In this document: in pieces, positions 54,359 through 63,534 of the stretch
Layout of the letters: each line of letters opens with the position of its first letter
Position numbering within the stretch: position 1 is the first letter of the stretch
DNA from: an uncultured Lachnospiraceae bacterium
GTDB lineage: Bacteria > Bacillota > Clostridia > Lachnospirales > Lachnospiraceae
Assembly (NCBI GenBank): GCA_948688495.1
Contig: CAPQSW010000003.1
Location: 30,678 to 94,677 of the forward strand
Length of the DNA stretch: 64,000 nucleotides
Reading direction: 5' to 3'
Notes under the pieces: model-generated
What the model saw: the letters and a program-made list of their open reading frames with translations, nothing else
The model's database searches: none
What the model was told of the DNA's origin: nothing
Translations under genes and position numbers: made by a program

Positions 54359-54618
54359 GATTTTAATGTTAAAAGAACCCCCAAATTCTTCTGGGGACCG
54401 TTACGTTGATTATTCATATTATTTGGATGGAGAGGTATGGCGGATTGCGGCTTAGCTCGACGGGACATTATAAGAATTATGACAACAGAAAACCAGGCCG
54501 TTTCGAATAGATGCGAATGGCTTGGCTTTCTTTTTTATATTCAGGGGCGTATAAGGAAATTTTTTTATTTTTTTAATAAATTTTTTGGACAAAACAGCTT
54601 CCTTGGGAGTTTTATATA

Positions 54619-54632
54619 TGTAAACGTTTACA
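54619..54632. promoter_or_regulatory. Perfect cre-like palindrome (CcpA/LacI-type operator) upstream of the sigma-factor gene
   Basis: TGTAAACGTTTACA is a perfect 14-bp palindrome that fits the known cre consensus TGWNANCGNTNWCA at every position. It directly follows a TATATA box, 56 bp before the sigma-factor start, so binding would repress transcription. Confidence 0.75.
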
Positions 54633-54687
54633 AACAACACCCACAGGGAACTGCCGGGCAGTCCCACAGAGGGAAGGAGTGAGGAAT

Positions 54688-55245
54688 ATGCAGATAGAAC
54701 GGGCGGAAGAATTATACCACAAATATTTTGCTGCAGTGTATAGTGTCTGTTTTCTCTATATGAAAAATGAGGCGGATGCCTGCGATATGGTTCAGGAAAC
54801 TTTTTTACGGCTTATACAGGGAGATTTTTCCTGGCGGGACGAGGAGAAAGCCAAAGCGTGGCTGATTGTATCGGCATCGAATTGCTGTAAGAGCCAGCTT
54901 AGGAGAAGCTGGAGAAAGAGACAGGTTGCCTATGACGCGGCGCTCCATGACAAAGGAAAAGAAGAATCAGACAATCTGCTGCTAAGAATGATAGAGGAAT
55001 TGGAGGAAAAATACCGTTTGCCGGTGTACCTGTATTATTTTGAGGGATACAAAAGCGCGGAGATTGCAAAAATGCTTCACATCAGCGCTTCCGCAGTCAG
55101 GAGCCGTCTGGCAAAGGCGAGGAAACAGCTTCGGATGGAGCTGGAAGATGAAAGGCCAACGGGAAATACAGGCAGTTCTTCCGAAAAACAATCCGTAAAA
55201 ATGTTAGAAAACCATTCAGCAAAGAATATGAGAAAGGCGTGGTGA
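54688..55245 (+). CDS. ECF-type RNA polymerase sigma factor
   Basis: 185 residues from ATG 54688, 10 nt after GGAAGGAG; GTG 54679 is too close to the ribosome binding site. Region 2 (YHKYFAAVYSVCFLYMKNEADACDMVQETFLRLIQGD) and region 4 (LPVYLYYFEGYKSAEIAKML, then HISASAVRSRLAKARKQLRMEL) are clear. The next gene encodes a membrane protein that is probably its anti-sigma factor, 3 bp after the stop. The inducing signal is unknown; the cre-like site suggests carbon control. Confidence 0.9.
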   Translation: MQIERAEELYHKYFAAVYSVCFLYMKNEADACDMVQETFLRLIQGDFSWRDEEKAKAWLIVSASNCCKSQLRRSWRKRQVAYDAALHDKGKEESDNLLLRMIEELEEKYRLPVYLYYFEGYKSAEIAKMLHISASAVRSRLAKARKQLRMELEDERPTGNTGSSSEKQSVKMLENHSAKNMRKAW

Positions 55246-55247
55246 AT

Positions 55248-56339
55248 ATGAGACGTGATTATCGAAAGATGCAGGAAGAATTATTGCCCAGCAGGGAAAC
55301 ACAGGACTGGATGTGGGAAGAAATTGAGAATAAAGCTGCCAGGGGAGAGAAGAAGCAGGGATTAAAGGTTTGTCTTCAGATGGCAGCAAGTATTGCAGCG
55401 GCAGTGCTTGTGATGGTTGCATTGCTGCCGCAGACAAGCATTGCAGAACAAATTATAGGATTTATGAAAGAATATTTTTATGTGGGTACAGACATGCGTC
55501 AGGACATTGCACAGAATGTGTACGAGGATACGGGCAAATACGGACATGTCAAAATGTCGATCCAGCAGATGCTCTCGGACGGCGCCTGCGTATATTGCAA
55601 TGTCTGTTATGAGGCGCTGGATGAGGAAGGGGAGGAATGGCTGGCAGAGCAGGAATTAGATATGGATAGTATCAGATTTTCGGATAGTGGTATGGACAAT
55701 CTTGACACGTATGTATGGGCGCTTAGAGAGCAGAAGGAACAGGCAACCGAAAGGGCAAGGTATTTTACGTTCTTTTTTGCAGAAGATAGCGGCAAATTCA
55801 GTCTCAAGGACCGGAGCATGCAGATGTTTTATCCAATGTACAAAAGCCAGGGCATTGGCTGGGTGAAAATCGCCAGCAACCTTGATACGGTGTCGTATCG
55901 CCTGGTGGGTGATGAATCCCCCAGCAAATACTATGAGCCAAAATACCTGACTGCTTCAAGATTATCTTATGGGATTTTTGGGAATGACTATGGAATGTAT
56001 GCTAAAGGGATAGATGAAGACGGAATGGAAAGTTATGGCTATAGCAAAGGGTTCGCAGAGGAGAAAGAAGATGACCGGGGATATGTATATCATGACGGAC
56101 TTCCTCTGTCGTTTATCATGAAGGATGGCTCCAGACTGGATATGGGCCTTGCGCAGCCCAATTTTTCCGAGGCGAAAGGAATTAACGGGATTGATACCAA
56201 GATTTCAGCAGGGTGGTATAATACGGACTGGTGGCATTATGATAAAGTTATGCCGATAGATGATCCGAATGAATTAGCAGGCGTGGAGATTGACGGCGTT
56301 CACTATGATTTGGTGAAAGAGGAAATACCAGTAGAATAA
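55248..56339 (+). CDS. Probable anti-sigma factor, single-span membrane protein (DUF4179-like)
   Basis: 363 residues from ATG 55248; the GTG 55239 lies inside the end of the sigma gene. The cytosolic N terminus (YRKMQEELLPSRETQDWMWE) is followed by a membrane segment (LQMAASIAAAVLVMVALLP) and a large extracytoplasmic domain with many aromatic and acidic residues. The position immediately after an ECF sigma gene and the topology support the anti-sigma role. The sensor domain resembles DUF4179 proteins only loosely. Confidence 0.75.
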   Translation: MRRDYRKMQEELLPSRETQDWMWEEIENKAARGEKKQGLKVCLQMAASIAAAVLVMVALLPQTSIAEQIIGFMKEYFYVGTDMRQDIAQNVYEDTGKYGHVKMSIQQMLSDGACVYCNVCYEALDEEGEEWLAEQELDMDSIRFSDSGMDNLDTYVWALREQKEQATERARYFTFFFAEDSGKFSLKDRSMQMFYPMYKSQGIGWVKIASNLDTVSYRLVGDESPSKYYEPKYLTASRLSYGIFGNDYGMYAKGIDEDGMESYGYSKGFAEEKEDDRGYVYHDGLPLSFIMKDGSRLDMGLAQPNFSEAKGINGIDTKISAGWYNTDWWHYDKVMPIDDPNELAGVEIDGVHYDLVKEEIPVE

Positions 56340-56360
56340 TGCTATAGATTAAAAAATAGG

Positions 56361-56396
56361 GCCTGTCCGCTCTTGACAAAAGAGAGGGCAGGCTTT
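56361..56396 (+). terminator. Terminator of the sigma/anti-sigma operon, overlapping the ileS promoter
   Basis: GCCTGTCC-GCTCTT pairs with AAGAG-AGGGCAGGC (14 pairs, one mismatch, one wobble), followed by TTT. The -35 box of the next promoter lies in the loop side and the -10 box is the T-run. Confidence 0.75.
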
Positions 56397-56401
56397 ATAA
56401 T
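56373..56401 (+). promoter_or_regulatory. Consensus promoter of ileS
   Basis: TTGACA (56373-56378), 17-bp spacer, TATAAT (56396-56401): both hexamers perfect. Transcription starts near 56,408, at the beginning of the T-box leader. Confidence 0.85.
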
Positions 56402-56407
56402 GTACAC

Positions 56408-56672
56408 GAATTATGGAAAGATGATGACGAAGACAGTAGGACAGCACATTTAATGTGACAGCGAGCCGGGAGGGTGGAAGCCGGTACAGATAGAAGCTGT
56501 TTGAATATCCCTTCCAAGTTGCCCGCTGAACTCCTATCAGATAGTAGGCCGGGACGGTGTATTCCTCCGTTATGGGAATCGTGTATGCTGGCATTTGCCA
56601 AAGTACAATGTAACAGGTGGTAATGATGCATTTATGGGCTTCGTCCTTTTACAGAGGATGGAGTTCTTTTTT
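56408..56672 (+). ncRNA. T-box riboswitch (isoleucine) ahead of ileS
   Basis: A leader of about 265 nt with T-box features in order: stem I start GATGACGAAGACAGTAGG, distal part with CCGGGAGGGTGGAAGCCGG, a specifier loop candidate GAATATCCC (ATC, an Ile codon), the AGTAGGCCGGGACGG segment of stem III, the T-box stretch ACAGGTGGTAATGATGC and a terminator (CGTCCTTTT/AGAGGATGGAG) with TTCTTTTTT. Uncharged tRNA-Ile would stabilise the antiterminator and allow ileS transcription. Confidence 0.85.
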
Positions 56673-56679
56673 ATGCACA

Positions 56680-56757
56680 CGGGCGTCCAAAGGAAATATG
56701 TCAGCAGGCTTGCGGACGCCCGGCGCGGCGAGTAGGATGAGATCTTCCCTGCTCGAT
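56680..56757 (+). promoter_or_regulatory. Two additional hairpins between the T-box terminator and ileS
   Basis: CGGGCGTCC (56680-56688) pairs perfectly with GGACGCCCG (56714-56722). A second hairpin CGAGTAGG/CCTGCTCG lies at 56,729-56,755. No T-run follows, so they are not terminators; they may shape the leader before the ribosome binding site AGAAAGGAGAA. Confidence 0.55.
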
Positions 56758-56781
56758 TCTTATTAAGAAAGGAGAATCAAA

Positions 56782-59700
56782 ATGTATAACAAAGTCGAGA
56801 CAAATCTAAACTTTGTGGAAAGAGAAAAGCAGACAGAGCAGTTTTGGAAAGACCAGGATATTTTTAAGAAAAGCATGGAGAACCGTAAAGAAGGGGAGAC
56901 CTATACGTTCTATGATGGCCCGCCCACAGCAAATGGAAAGCCGCACATTGGCCATGTGCTGACCCGTGTCATCAAGGATATGATACCGAGATACCAGACC
57001 ATGAAGGGCAGAATGGTTCCACGTAAGGCGGGATGGGATACTCATGGGCTTCCGGTAGAGCTGGAAGTGGAAAAGCTGCTGGGGCTGGACGGCAAGGAGC
57101 AGATTGAGGAGTACGGCTTAGAGCCGTTTATAGATAAATGTAAAGAAAGTGTCTGGAAATACAAGGGCATGTGGGAGGATTTCTCCGGCACGGTCGGTTT
57201 CTGGGCAGATATGGACAATCCCTATGTTACCTACCACAATGATTTTATAGAATCCGAGTGGTGGGCGCTGAAAGAAATCTGGGATAAGAAATTGTTGTAC
57301 AAGGGATTCAAAATTGTGCCCTACTGCCCACGCTGCGGTACGCCGCTTTCTGCACAGGAGGTGGCGCAGGGCTATAAGACCGTAAAAGAGCGTTCCGCGA
57401 TTGTCCGCTTCAAGGCAGTGGGTGAGGACGCCTACTTCCTGGCGTGGACAACGACGCCCTGGACATTGCCCTCGAACCTTGCGCTTTGTATGCATCCCGA
57501 GGAGACTTACTGCAAGGTGAAGGCGGTTGACGGCTATACGTATTACATGGCAGAAGCGCTTCTTGACAAGGTGCTGTCTTCCCTGCTTGACAAGGAGCAG
57601 CAGGCGGCCGGGGCCAAGGCGTACGAAGTTTTGGAAACGTATAAAGGAAAAGATTTGGAATACCGGGAGTACGAACCTCTGTTTGCATGTGCGGGCGAGG
57701 CTGCGGCAAAACAGCACAAGAAAGCGCATTTTGTTACCTGTAATACCTATGTTACGATGACAGACGGTACGGGAATCGTCCACATTGCGCCGGCATTTGG
57801 TGAAGATGACTCCAAGGTAGGCAGGGACTATGATCTGCCTTTCGTACAGTTTGTAAACGGCAAGGGAGAACTGACCGAGGGAACGCCGTATGCAGGAGTT
57901 TTCTGTAAGAAAGCGGATTTGATGATCCTTCAGGATTTGGAAGACCAGAAGTTACTGTTTGACGCGCCGAAATTTGAGCATGAATATCCACATTGCTGGC
58001 GCTGCGACACGCCGCTCATCTATTATGCGAGGGAATCCTGGTTTATCAAGATGACGGAAGTGAAGGAAGACTTAATCCGCAATAACAACACGATTAACTG
58101 GATTCCTGAGAGCATCGGAAAGGGGCGTTTTGGCGACTGGCTGGAAAATGTGCAGGACTGGGGAATTTCCAGGAACCGTTACTGGGGAACGCCGTTGAAT
58201 ATCTGGGAATGTGAGTGCGGCCATATGCATTCCATCGGCAGTATCGCAGAACTGAAGGAAATGTCTGACAACTGCCCGGAGGAGATTGAACTGCACCGCC
58301 CATATATTGACGCAGTGACAATTAAGTGCCCCAAATGCGGCAAGGAAATGCACCGCGTACCGGAAGTGATTGACTGCTGGTTTGACTCAGGGGCAATGCC
58401 GTTTGCACAGCACCACTATCCGTTTGAGAACAAAGAATTGTTTGAACAGCAGTTCCCGGCACAGTTTATTTCAGAAGCTGTAGACCAGACCCGCGGCTGG
58501 TTCTATTCCCTGTTGGCAGAGTCCACGCTGCTGTTTAACAAGGCGCCCTATGAGAATGTTATCGTGTTAGGCCATGTGCAGGATGAGAATGGACAGAAGA
58601 TGAGCAAATCCAAGGGAAATGCGGTAGATCCATTTGAAGCACTAGAGCAGTATGGTGCAGACGCCATCCGCTGGTATTTTTATGTCAATTCCGCGCCCTG
58701 GCTGCCCAACCGTTTTCACGGGAAGGCCGTACAGGAGGGACAGCGCAAATTTATGGGAACGCTGTGGAATACCTATGCATTTTTCATTCTCTATGCAAAT
58801 ATTGACGAATTTGATGCAACAAACTATAAATTGGAATATGATAAATTATCTGTGATGGATAAATGGCTGTTGTCCAAGTTAAACACGCTGATAACGGAAG
58901 TGGACGACGATCTGGGTAATTACCGGATTCCTGAGGCGGCAAGGGCATTGCAGGAATTTGTGGAAGACATGAGCAATTGGTATGTCAGAAGAAGCCGGGA
59001 GCGTTTCTGGGCGAAGGGCATGGAGCAGGATAAAATTAACGCTTATATGACGCTGTACACTGCACTGGTGACGGTCAGCAAGCTGGCGGCTCCGATGATT
59101 CCATTTATGACAGAGGACATTTACCGCAATCTGGTGTGCAGCATTGACAGTTCTGCGCCGGAGAGCGTTCACCTGTGTGACTTCCCCGTGGCGGATGCGT
59201 CTATGGTTGACAAAGAGCTTGAGCGGAATATGGACGCAGTATTAAAGATTGTCGTTATGGGCCGTGCCTGCCGCAACAGCGCAAACATCAAGAACCGTCA
59301 GCCGATCGGGGCGATGTTCGTAAAGGCGCCCTATGAGCTGCCAGAATTTTTCCAGGAGATTATCGCCGACGAGCTGAATGTGAAGAAAGTGGCATTTACG
59401 GAGGATGTCAGCAGTTTCACAGACTATACTTTTAAACCGCAGCTGCGCACCGTAGGGCCGAAATATGGCAAGTTCTTAAAGCAGATTCAGCAGGCATTGT
59501 CTGAGCTTGACGGAAATAAAGCGTACGCGGAATTAAAGAGTAAAGGAAGTATTACTCTTGACAGTGTAAATGCAGAAGTTGTATTATGTGAGGAGGATCT
59601 TCTAATTACAATGACACAGCAGGAAGGTTATGTGACAGAAGGAGACAATGAGGTAACCGTAGTACTTGATACCAATCTGACGCCGGAGCTGATAGAAGAA

Positions 59701-59946
59701 GGCTTTGTGCGGGAACTGATCAGCAAGATTCAGACCATGCGCAAAGAGGCAGGCTTTGAGGTGATGGACAAAATTACTGTTTCTTATCAGGCAGAGGAAA
59801 AGATTGACACAGTCTTTCGTAAGCATGGTACCCAGATACAGTCTGAGGTGCTTGCCGAGGACATTGACAGCACCCAGATAAAAGGACACCAGAAGGAATG
59901 GAATATCAACGGAGAACACGTAGTACTCGGAGTAGAGAAAGTATAG
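56782..59946 (+). CDS. ileS: Isoleucyl-tRNA synthetase, long form
   Basis: 1054 residues, longer than the usual short bacterial form (about 920-940). It charges tRNA-Ile in the cytosol. Class I motifs: PHIGH at 54-58 and KMSKS at 606-610. The editing domain region is clear (WTTTPWTLPSNLAL; GTGIVHIAPAFGEDD). The C-terminal zinc finger of the short form is not seen. The pattern FYDGPPTANGKPHIGH and PYCPRCGTPLS resembles the long IleS of Thermus and eukaryote-like groups. It is controlled by a T-box leader. Confidence 0.95.
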   Translation: MYNKVETNLNFVEREKQTEQFWKDQDIFKKSMENRKEGETYTFYDGPPTANGKPHIGHVLTRVIKDMIPRYQTMKGRMVPRKAGWDTHGLPVELEVEKLLGLDGKEQIEEYGLEPFIDKCKESVWKYKGMWEDFSGTVGFWADMDNPYVTYHNDFIESEWWALKEIWDKKLLYKGFKIVPYCPRCGTPLSAQEVAQGYKTVKERSAIVRFKAVGEDAYFLAWTTTPWTLPSNLALCMHPEETYCKVKAVDGYTYYMAEALLDKVLSSLLDKEQQAAGAKAYEVLETYKGKDLEYREYEPLFACAGEAAAKQHKKAHFVTCNTYVTMTDGTGIVHIAPAFGEDDSKVGRDYDLPFVQFVNGKGELTEGTPYAGVFCKKADLMILQDLEDQKLLFDAPKFEHEYPHCWRCDTPLIYYARESWFIKMTEVKEDLIRNNNTINWIPESIGKGRFGDWLENVQDWGISRNRYWGTPLNIWECECGHMHSIGSIAELKEMSDNCPEEIELHRPYIDAVTIKCPKCGKEMHRVPEVIDCWFDSGAMPFAQHHYPFENKELFEQQFPAQFISEAVDQTRGWFYSLLAESTLLFNKAPYENVIVLGHVQDENGQKMSKSKGNAVDPFEALEQYGADAIRWYFYVNSAPWLPNRFHGKAVQEGQRKFMGTLWNTYAFFILYANIDEFDATNYKLEYDKLSVMDKWLLSKLNTLITEVDDDLGNYRIPEAARALQEFVEDMSNWYVRRSRERFWAKGMEQDKINAYMTLYTALVTVSKLAAPMIPFMTEDIYRNLVCSIDSSAPESVHLCDFPVADASMVDKELERNMDAVLKIVVMGRACRNSANIKNRQPIGAMFVKAPYELPEFFQEIIADELNVKKVAFTEDVSSFTDYTFKPQLRTVGPKYGKFLKQIQQALSELDGNKAYAELKSKGSITLDSVNAEVVLCEEDLLITMTQQEGYVTEGDNEVTVVLDTNLTPELIEEGFVRELISKIQTMRKEAGFEVMDKITVSYQAEEKIDTVFRKHGTQIQSEVLAEDIDSTQIKGHQKEWNINGEHVVLGVEKV

Positions 59947-60026
59947 GAAACAAGAGAAGAAACTCATCAAAACAGAGAAGATTTCGTTTGTCTAACATGT
60001 ATGCACCAGAGAAAAAGGAGATGGCT

Positions 60027-62495
60027 ATGAAAAGAATAATTGATAAGCAGAAGTTTATCCAGGAGATTAAGAACAATGTAAAGAATCTTTACCGCAAGAC
60101 ATTGGAGGAAGCTTCCCAGCAGGAAGTATACCAGGCGGTGTCCAATGCTGTGAAGAATGTAATTATTGACCAGTGGCTTGCCACTCAGAAGACATTTGAG
60201 AAGGAAGACCCTAAGATTCTCTATTATATGTCTATGGAGTTCTTGATGGGAAGGGCGCTTGGAAACAATCTGATTAACATGACTGCCTATACCGAAGTCA
60301 AGGAAGCGCTTGAGGAAATCGGATTTGATTTGAATGTGATCGAGGATCAGGAGCCCGATCCGGCGCTTGGAAATGGCGGACTTGGAAGACTTGCAGCCTG
60401 CTTTATGGAATCTCTTTCAACACTGGGTTATCCGGCGTATGGCTGCGGAATCCGTTACCGCTACGGTCTGTTCCGCCAGAAAATCGAGAACGGCTTCCAG
60501 GTGGAGGTACCGGACAACTGGCTCAAAGATGGTTATCCGTTTGAACTGCGCCGCCCGGAGCATACGTTCCAAGTTAAGTTTGGCGGTTACGTGCGTTCTG
60601 AGATGGCTGGTAACGGAAGGATGAAGTTCATCCATGAGGGCTATCAGTCTGTGCGCGCCGTGCCCTATGATATGCCGGTGCTTGGATATAACAATAACAT
60701 GGTCAATGTACTCATCGCCTGGGATGCAGAGCCCGAAGAATATTTTGAGCTGGACGCATTTGACAAGGGAGATTATAAAAAGGCCGTGGAGCAGGAGAAC
60801 CTTGCGCGCAATCTTGTAGAAGTATTATATCCGAATGATAACCACATTCAGGGTAAGGAGCTCCGCCTGAAACAGCAGTATTTCTTTGTGTCTGCCAGCG
60901 TGCAGCGTGCGGTTGCACGTTATAAGAAATATCACGCGGACCTGCATAAGCTGCCGGAAAAAGTGGCAATCCAGTTGAATGATACCCACCCGACTGTGGC
61001 AGTGGCAGAATTGATGCGTATCCTTTTGGATGAGGAAGGCATGGAGTGGGATGAGGCATGGGAGATTACCACACATACCTGCGCATATACAAACCATACC
61101 ATCATGTCTGAGGCGTTGGAGAAATGGCCGATTGAGATATTCTCCAGGCTTTTGCCGAGAATTTATCAGATTGTGGAAGAAATTAACCGCCGTTTTATCC
61201 TGGATATTGAGAAGAAGTTCCCAGGCGACCGCAATAAGGTACAGAAAATGGCAATCATTTATGACGGTCAGGTAAAGATGGCGCATCTTGCAATTGCTGC
61301 AGGCTGTTCTGTCAACGGTGTGGCAAGGCTGCATACAGAGATTTTAAAGAATCAGGAGCTGCATGATTTCTATGAGATGTTCCCTGAGAAATTTAATAAC
61401 AAGACGAACGGTATCACGCAGAGGAGATTCCTCTATCATGGAAATCCGCTGCTTTCGGAATGGATTAATAAATATATTGGCAACGACTGGGTAACGAATC
61501 TGCCGCATTTGGAGAAACTTGCAGTTTATGTGGATGATGAGAAGGCGCAGCAGGAGTTCATGAACATTAAATACCAGAACAAGCTGCGACTTGCAGACTA
61601 CATTAAGAAGCATAACGGCATTACCGTAGACCCACGTTCCATTTTTGACGTACAGGTCAAACGTCTTCACGAATATAAGCGCCAGCTTTTGAACATTTTA
61701 CATGTGATGTACCTTTACAACAAGATTAAGGAACACCCGGAGATGGATTTCTATCCGAGAACCTTCATTTTTGGCGCGAAGGCGGCTGCAGGATACCGTA
61801 TTGCCAAGCTGACGATAAAGTTAATCAACAGTGTGGCAGAAGTGGTCAACAATGACGCCTCAATCGGCGGTAAGCTTAAAGTAGTATTTATTGAGGATTA
61901 TAAGGTTTCTACGGCAGAGTGGATTTTTGCTGCATCAGACGTGTCTGAGCAGATTTCCACAGCAAGTAAGGAGGCGTCTGGAACTGGTAACATGAAGTTT
62001 ATGTTAAACGGTGCGGTAACGCTTGGAACGATGGACGGCGCGAATGTGGAAATCGTAGAAGAAGTCGGAGAGGAGAATGCTTTTATCTTCGGTATGAGCT
62101 CGGAAGAGGTTATTGGACATGAGCAGAAACGTGACTATGATCCAATGCAGATTTTCAACAATGACCAGGATATCCGCCAGGTATTGATGCAGCTCATCAA
62201 TGGAACCTATTCACATAATGATCCAGAGCTGTTCCGCCCGCTGTACAATTCTCTGCTGAATACAAAGGAGACACAGTTTGCAGATACTTATTTTATCCTC
62301 AAGGATTTCCGCTCTTATGCAGAAGCACAGGAGAGAGTTGAGAAAGCTTACCGGGATGAGAAAGGCTGGGCTAGAATGGCAATGCTTAACGTGGCGCATG
62401 CCGGCAAGTTTACATCTGACCGTACGATTCAGGAGTATGTAGATGACATCTGGCATCTGGATAGGGTGAAGGTTGTAATGCCGGAAGAAAAATAA
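60027..62495 (+). CDS. glgP: Glycogen/starch/maltodextrin phosphorylase (GT35)
   Basis: 822 residues from ATG 60027, 6 nt after AAAAGGAG; earlier in-frame starts lack a ribosome binding site. It releases glucose-1-phosphate from alpha-1,4-glucans using PLP. Motifs: YYMSMEFLMGRALGNN, PDPALGNGGLGRLAACFMES, KDGYPFELRRPEHTFQVKFG, QLNDTHPTVAVAELMRIL, and the PLP region EASGTGNMKFMLNGAVTLG (K657). The regulatory phosphorylation extension of animal forms is absent. It lies 80 bp after ileS and is followed by a terminator. Confidence 0.95.
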   Translation: MKRIIDKQKFIQEIKNNVKNLYRKTLEEASQQEVYQAVSNAVKNVIIDQWLATQKTFEKEDPKILYYMSMEFLMGRALGNNLINMTAYTEVKEALEEIGFDLNVIEDQEPDPALGNGGLGRLAACFMESLSTLGYPAYGCGIRYRYGLFRQKIENGFQVEVPDNWLKDGYPFELRRPEHTFQVKFGGYVRSEMAGNGRMKFIHEGYQSVRAVPYDMPVLGYNNNMVNVLIAWDAEPEEYFELDAFDKGDYKKAVEQENLARNLVEVLYPNDNHIQGKELRLKQQYFFVSASVQRAVARYKKYHADLHKLPEKVAIQLNDTHPTVAVAELMRILLDEEGMEWDEAWEITTHTCAYTNHTIMSEALEKWPIEIFSRLLPRIYQIVEEINRRFILDIEKKFPGDRNKVQKMAIIYDGQVKMAHLAIAAGCSVNGVARLHTEILKNQELHDFYEMFPEKFNNKTNGITQRRFLYHGNPLLSEWINKYIGNDWVTNLPHLEKLAVYVDDEKAQQEFMNIKYQNKLRLADYIKKHNGITVDPRSIFDVQVKRLHEYKRQLLNILHVMYLYNKIKEHPEMDFYPRTFIFGAKAAAGYRIAKLTIKLINSVAEVVNNDASIGGKLKVVFIEDYKVSTAEWIFAASDVSEQISTASKEASGTGNMKFMLNGAVTLGTMDGANVEIVEEVGEENAFIFGMSSEEVIGHEQKRDYDPMQIFNNDQDIRQVLMQLINGTYSHNDPELFRPLYNSLLNTKETQFADTYFILKDFRSYAEAQERVEKAYRDEKGWARMAMLNVAHAGKFTSDRTIQEYVDDIWHLDRVKVVMPEEK

Positions 62496-62510
62496 CGGAG
62501 AGATAACAAA

Positions 62511-62564
62511 GGGCTGTCGCAAAATACAATCAGAAACGGCTGTTTTTGCGGCAGTCTCTTTTTC
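62511..62564 (+). terminator. Terminator of glgP
   Basis: GGCTGTCGCAAAA pairs with TTTTTGCGGCAGTC around a 20-nt loop, followed by TCTTTTTC. Confidence 0.8.
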
Positions 62565-62574
62565 GATAAAAATT

Positions 62575-63534
62575 ATGGATAGAATGAAAATAAGAAATTC
62601 GCTGTTGCTATTGTTGACAGCGGCCATCTGGGGTGTAGCGTTTGTGGCACAGAGTGTAGGGATGGATTATGTGGGGCCATTTACGTTTAACTGTGTGCGT
62701 TCCCTGATCGGAGGGCTCGTCCTGATTCCCTGTATCTGGTTTCTTGGCAGGCTGGAGGGGAAGATTGAGAGAAAGAAGACGATACATGGAGAGAGGAAAA
62801 AAGAACAGAAAGAGCTGCTGATTGGCGGCATACTGTGCGGACTTCTGTTGTGTCTGGCGAGTAATTTTCAGCAGCAGGGGATTATGTATACTTCCGTGGG
62901 AAAAGCAGGATTTATCACCGCATGCTATATCATTATTGTCCCGCTTCTTGGGATATTCCTGCATAAGAGATGTGGGTTAAATGTATGGCTGGGCGTGTTT
63001 TTTGCCCTTATGGGGCTGTATTTTCTGTGTATAAAGGGAAATGTAGATACGATAGAGGCGGACAGGCTTGTTTCCTGGCTTCCGGTTGGGAAAGGCGAGG
63101 TTCTGCTTATGATCTGTGCACTGTTGTTTTCGCTGCATATTCTAGTAATTGATTATTTTACCATGCGGGTCGATGGTGTAAAGATGTCCTGTATTCAGTT
63201 TTTTGTATGCGGAATCTTGTCTGGCGTTGGGATGTTTTTAGCAGAAGAACCGCGGGTGGCTGATATACTTACGGCATGGCAGCCCATCTTGTATGCAGGG
63301 GTCATGTCCTGCGGTGTGGCATATACGCTGCAGATTGTGGGGCAAAAAGGTATCAATCCCACGGTGGCGTCCCTGATTCTCAGCCTTGAGTCCGTGATTT
63401 CTGTATTGGCAGGGATGCTGTTGCTTTCACAGAGGCTGTCACAGTGGGAAATCTTAGGCTGTGTGCTCATGTTCGTTGCAATCATTTTGGCGCAGCTTCC
63501 CCGGAGGGAGAAAGGCAAATTATATGAAAGCTAA
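62575..63534 (+). CDS. EamA/DMT-family transporter
   Basis: 319 residues with about ten hydrophobic segments in two repeated halves (LLLLTAAIWGVAFVAQSVGMDYVGPFTFNCVRSLIGG in the first; SCGVAYTLQIVGQKGINPTVASLILSLESVISVLAG in the second), the standard layout of the drug/metabolite transporter superfamily. Substrate unknown. No clear ribosome binding site precedes ATG 62575, so the start may be 62584 or weakly initiated. It overlaps the next gene by 11 bp. Confidence 0.9.
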   Translation: MDRMKIRNSLLLLLTAAIWGVAFVAQSVGMDYVGPFTFNCVRSLIGGLVLIPCIWFLGRLEGKIERKKTIHGERKKEQKELLIGGILCGLLLCLASNFQQQGIMYTSVGKAGFITACYIIIVPLLGIFLHKRCGLNVWLGVFFALMGLYFLCIKGNVDTIEADRLVSWLPVGKGEVLLMICALLFSLHILVIDYFTMRVDGVKMSCIQFFVCGILSGVGMFLAEEPRVADILTAWQPILYAGVMSCGVAYTLQIVGQKGINPTVASLILSLESVISVLAGMLLLSQRLSQWEILGCVLMFVAIILAQLPRREKGKLYES

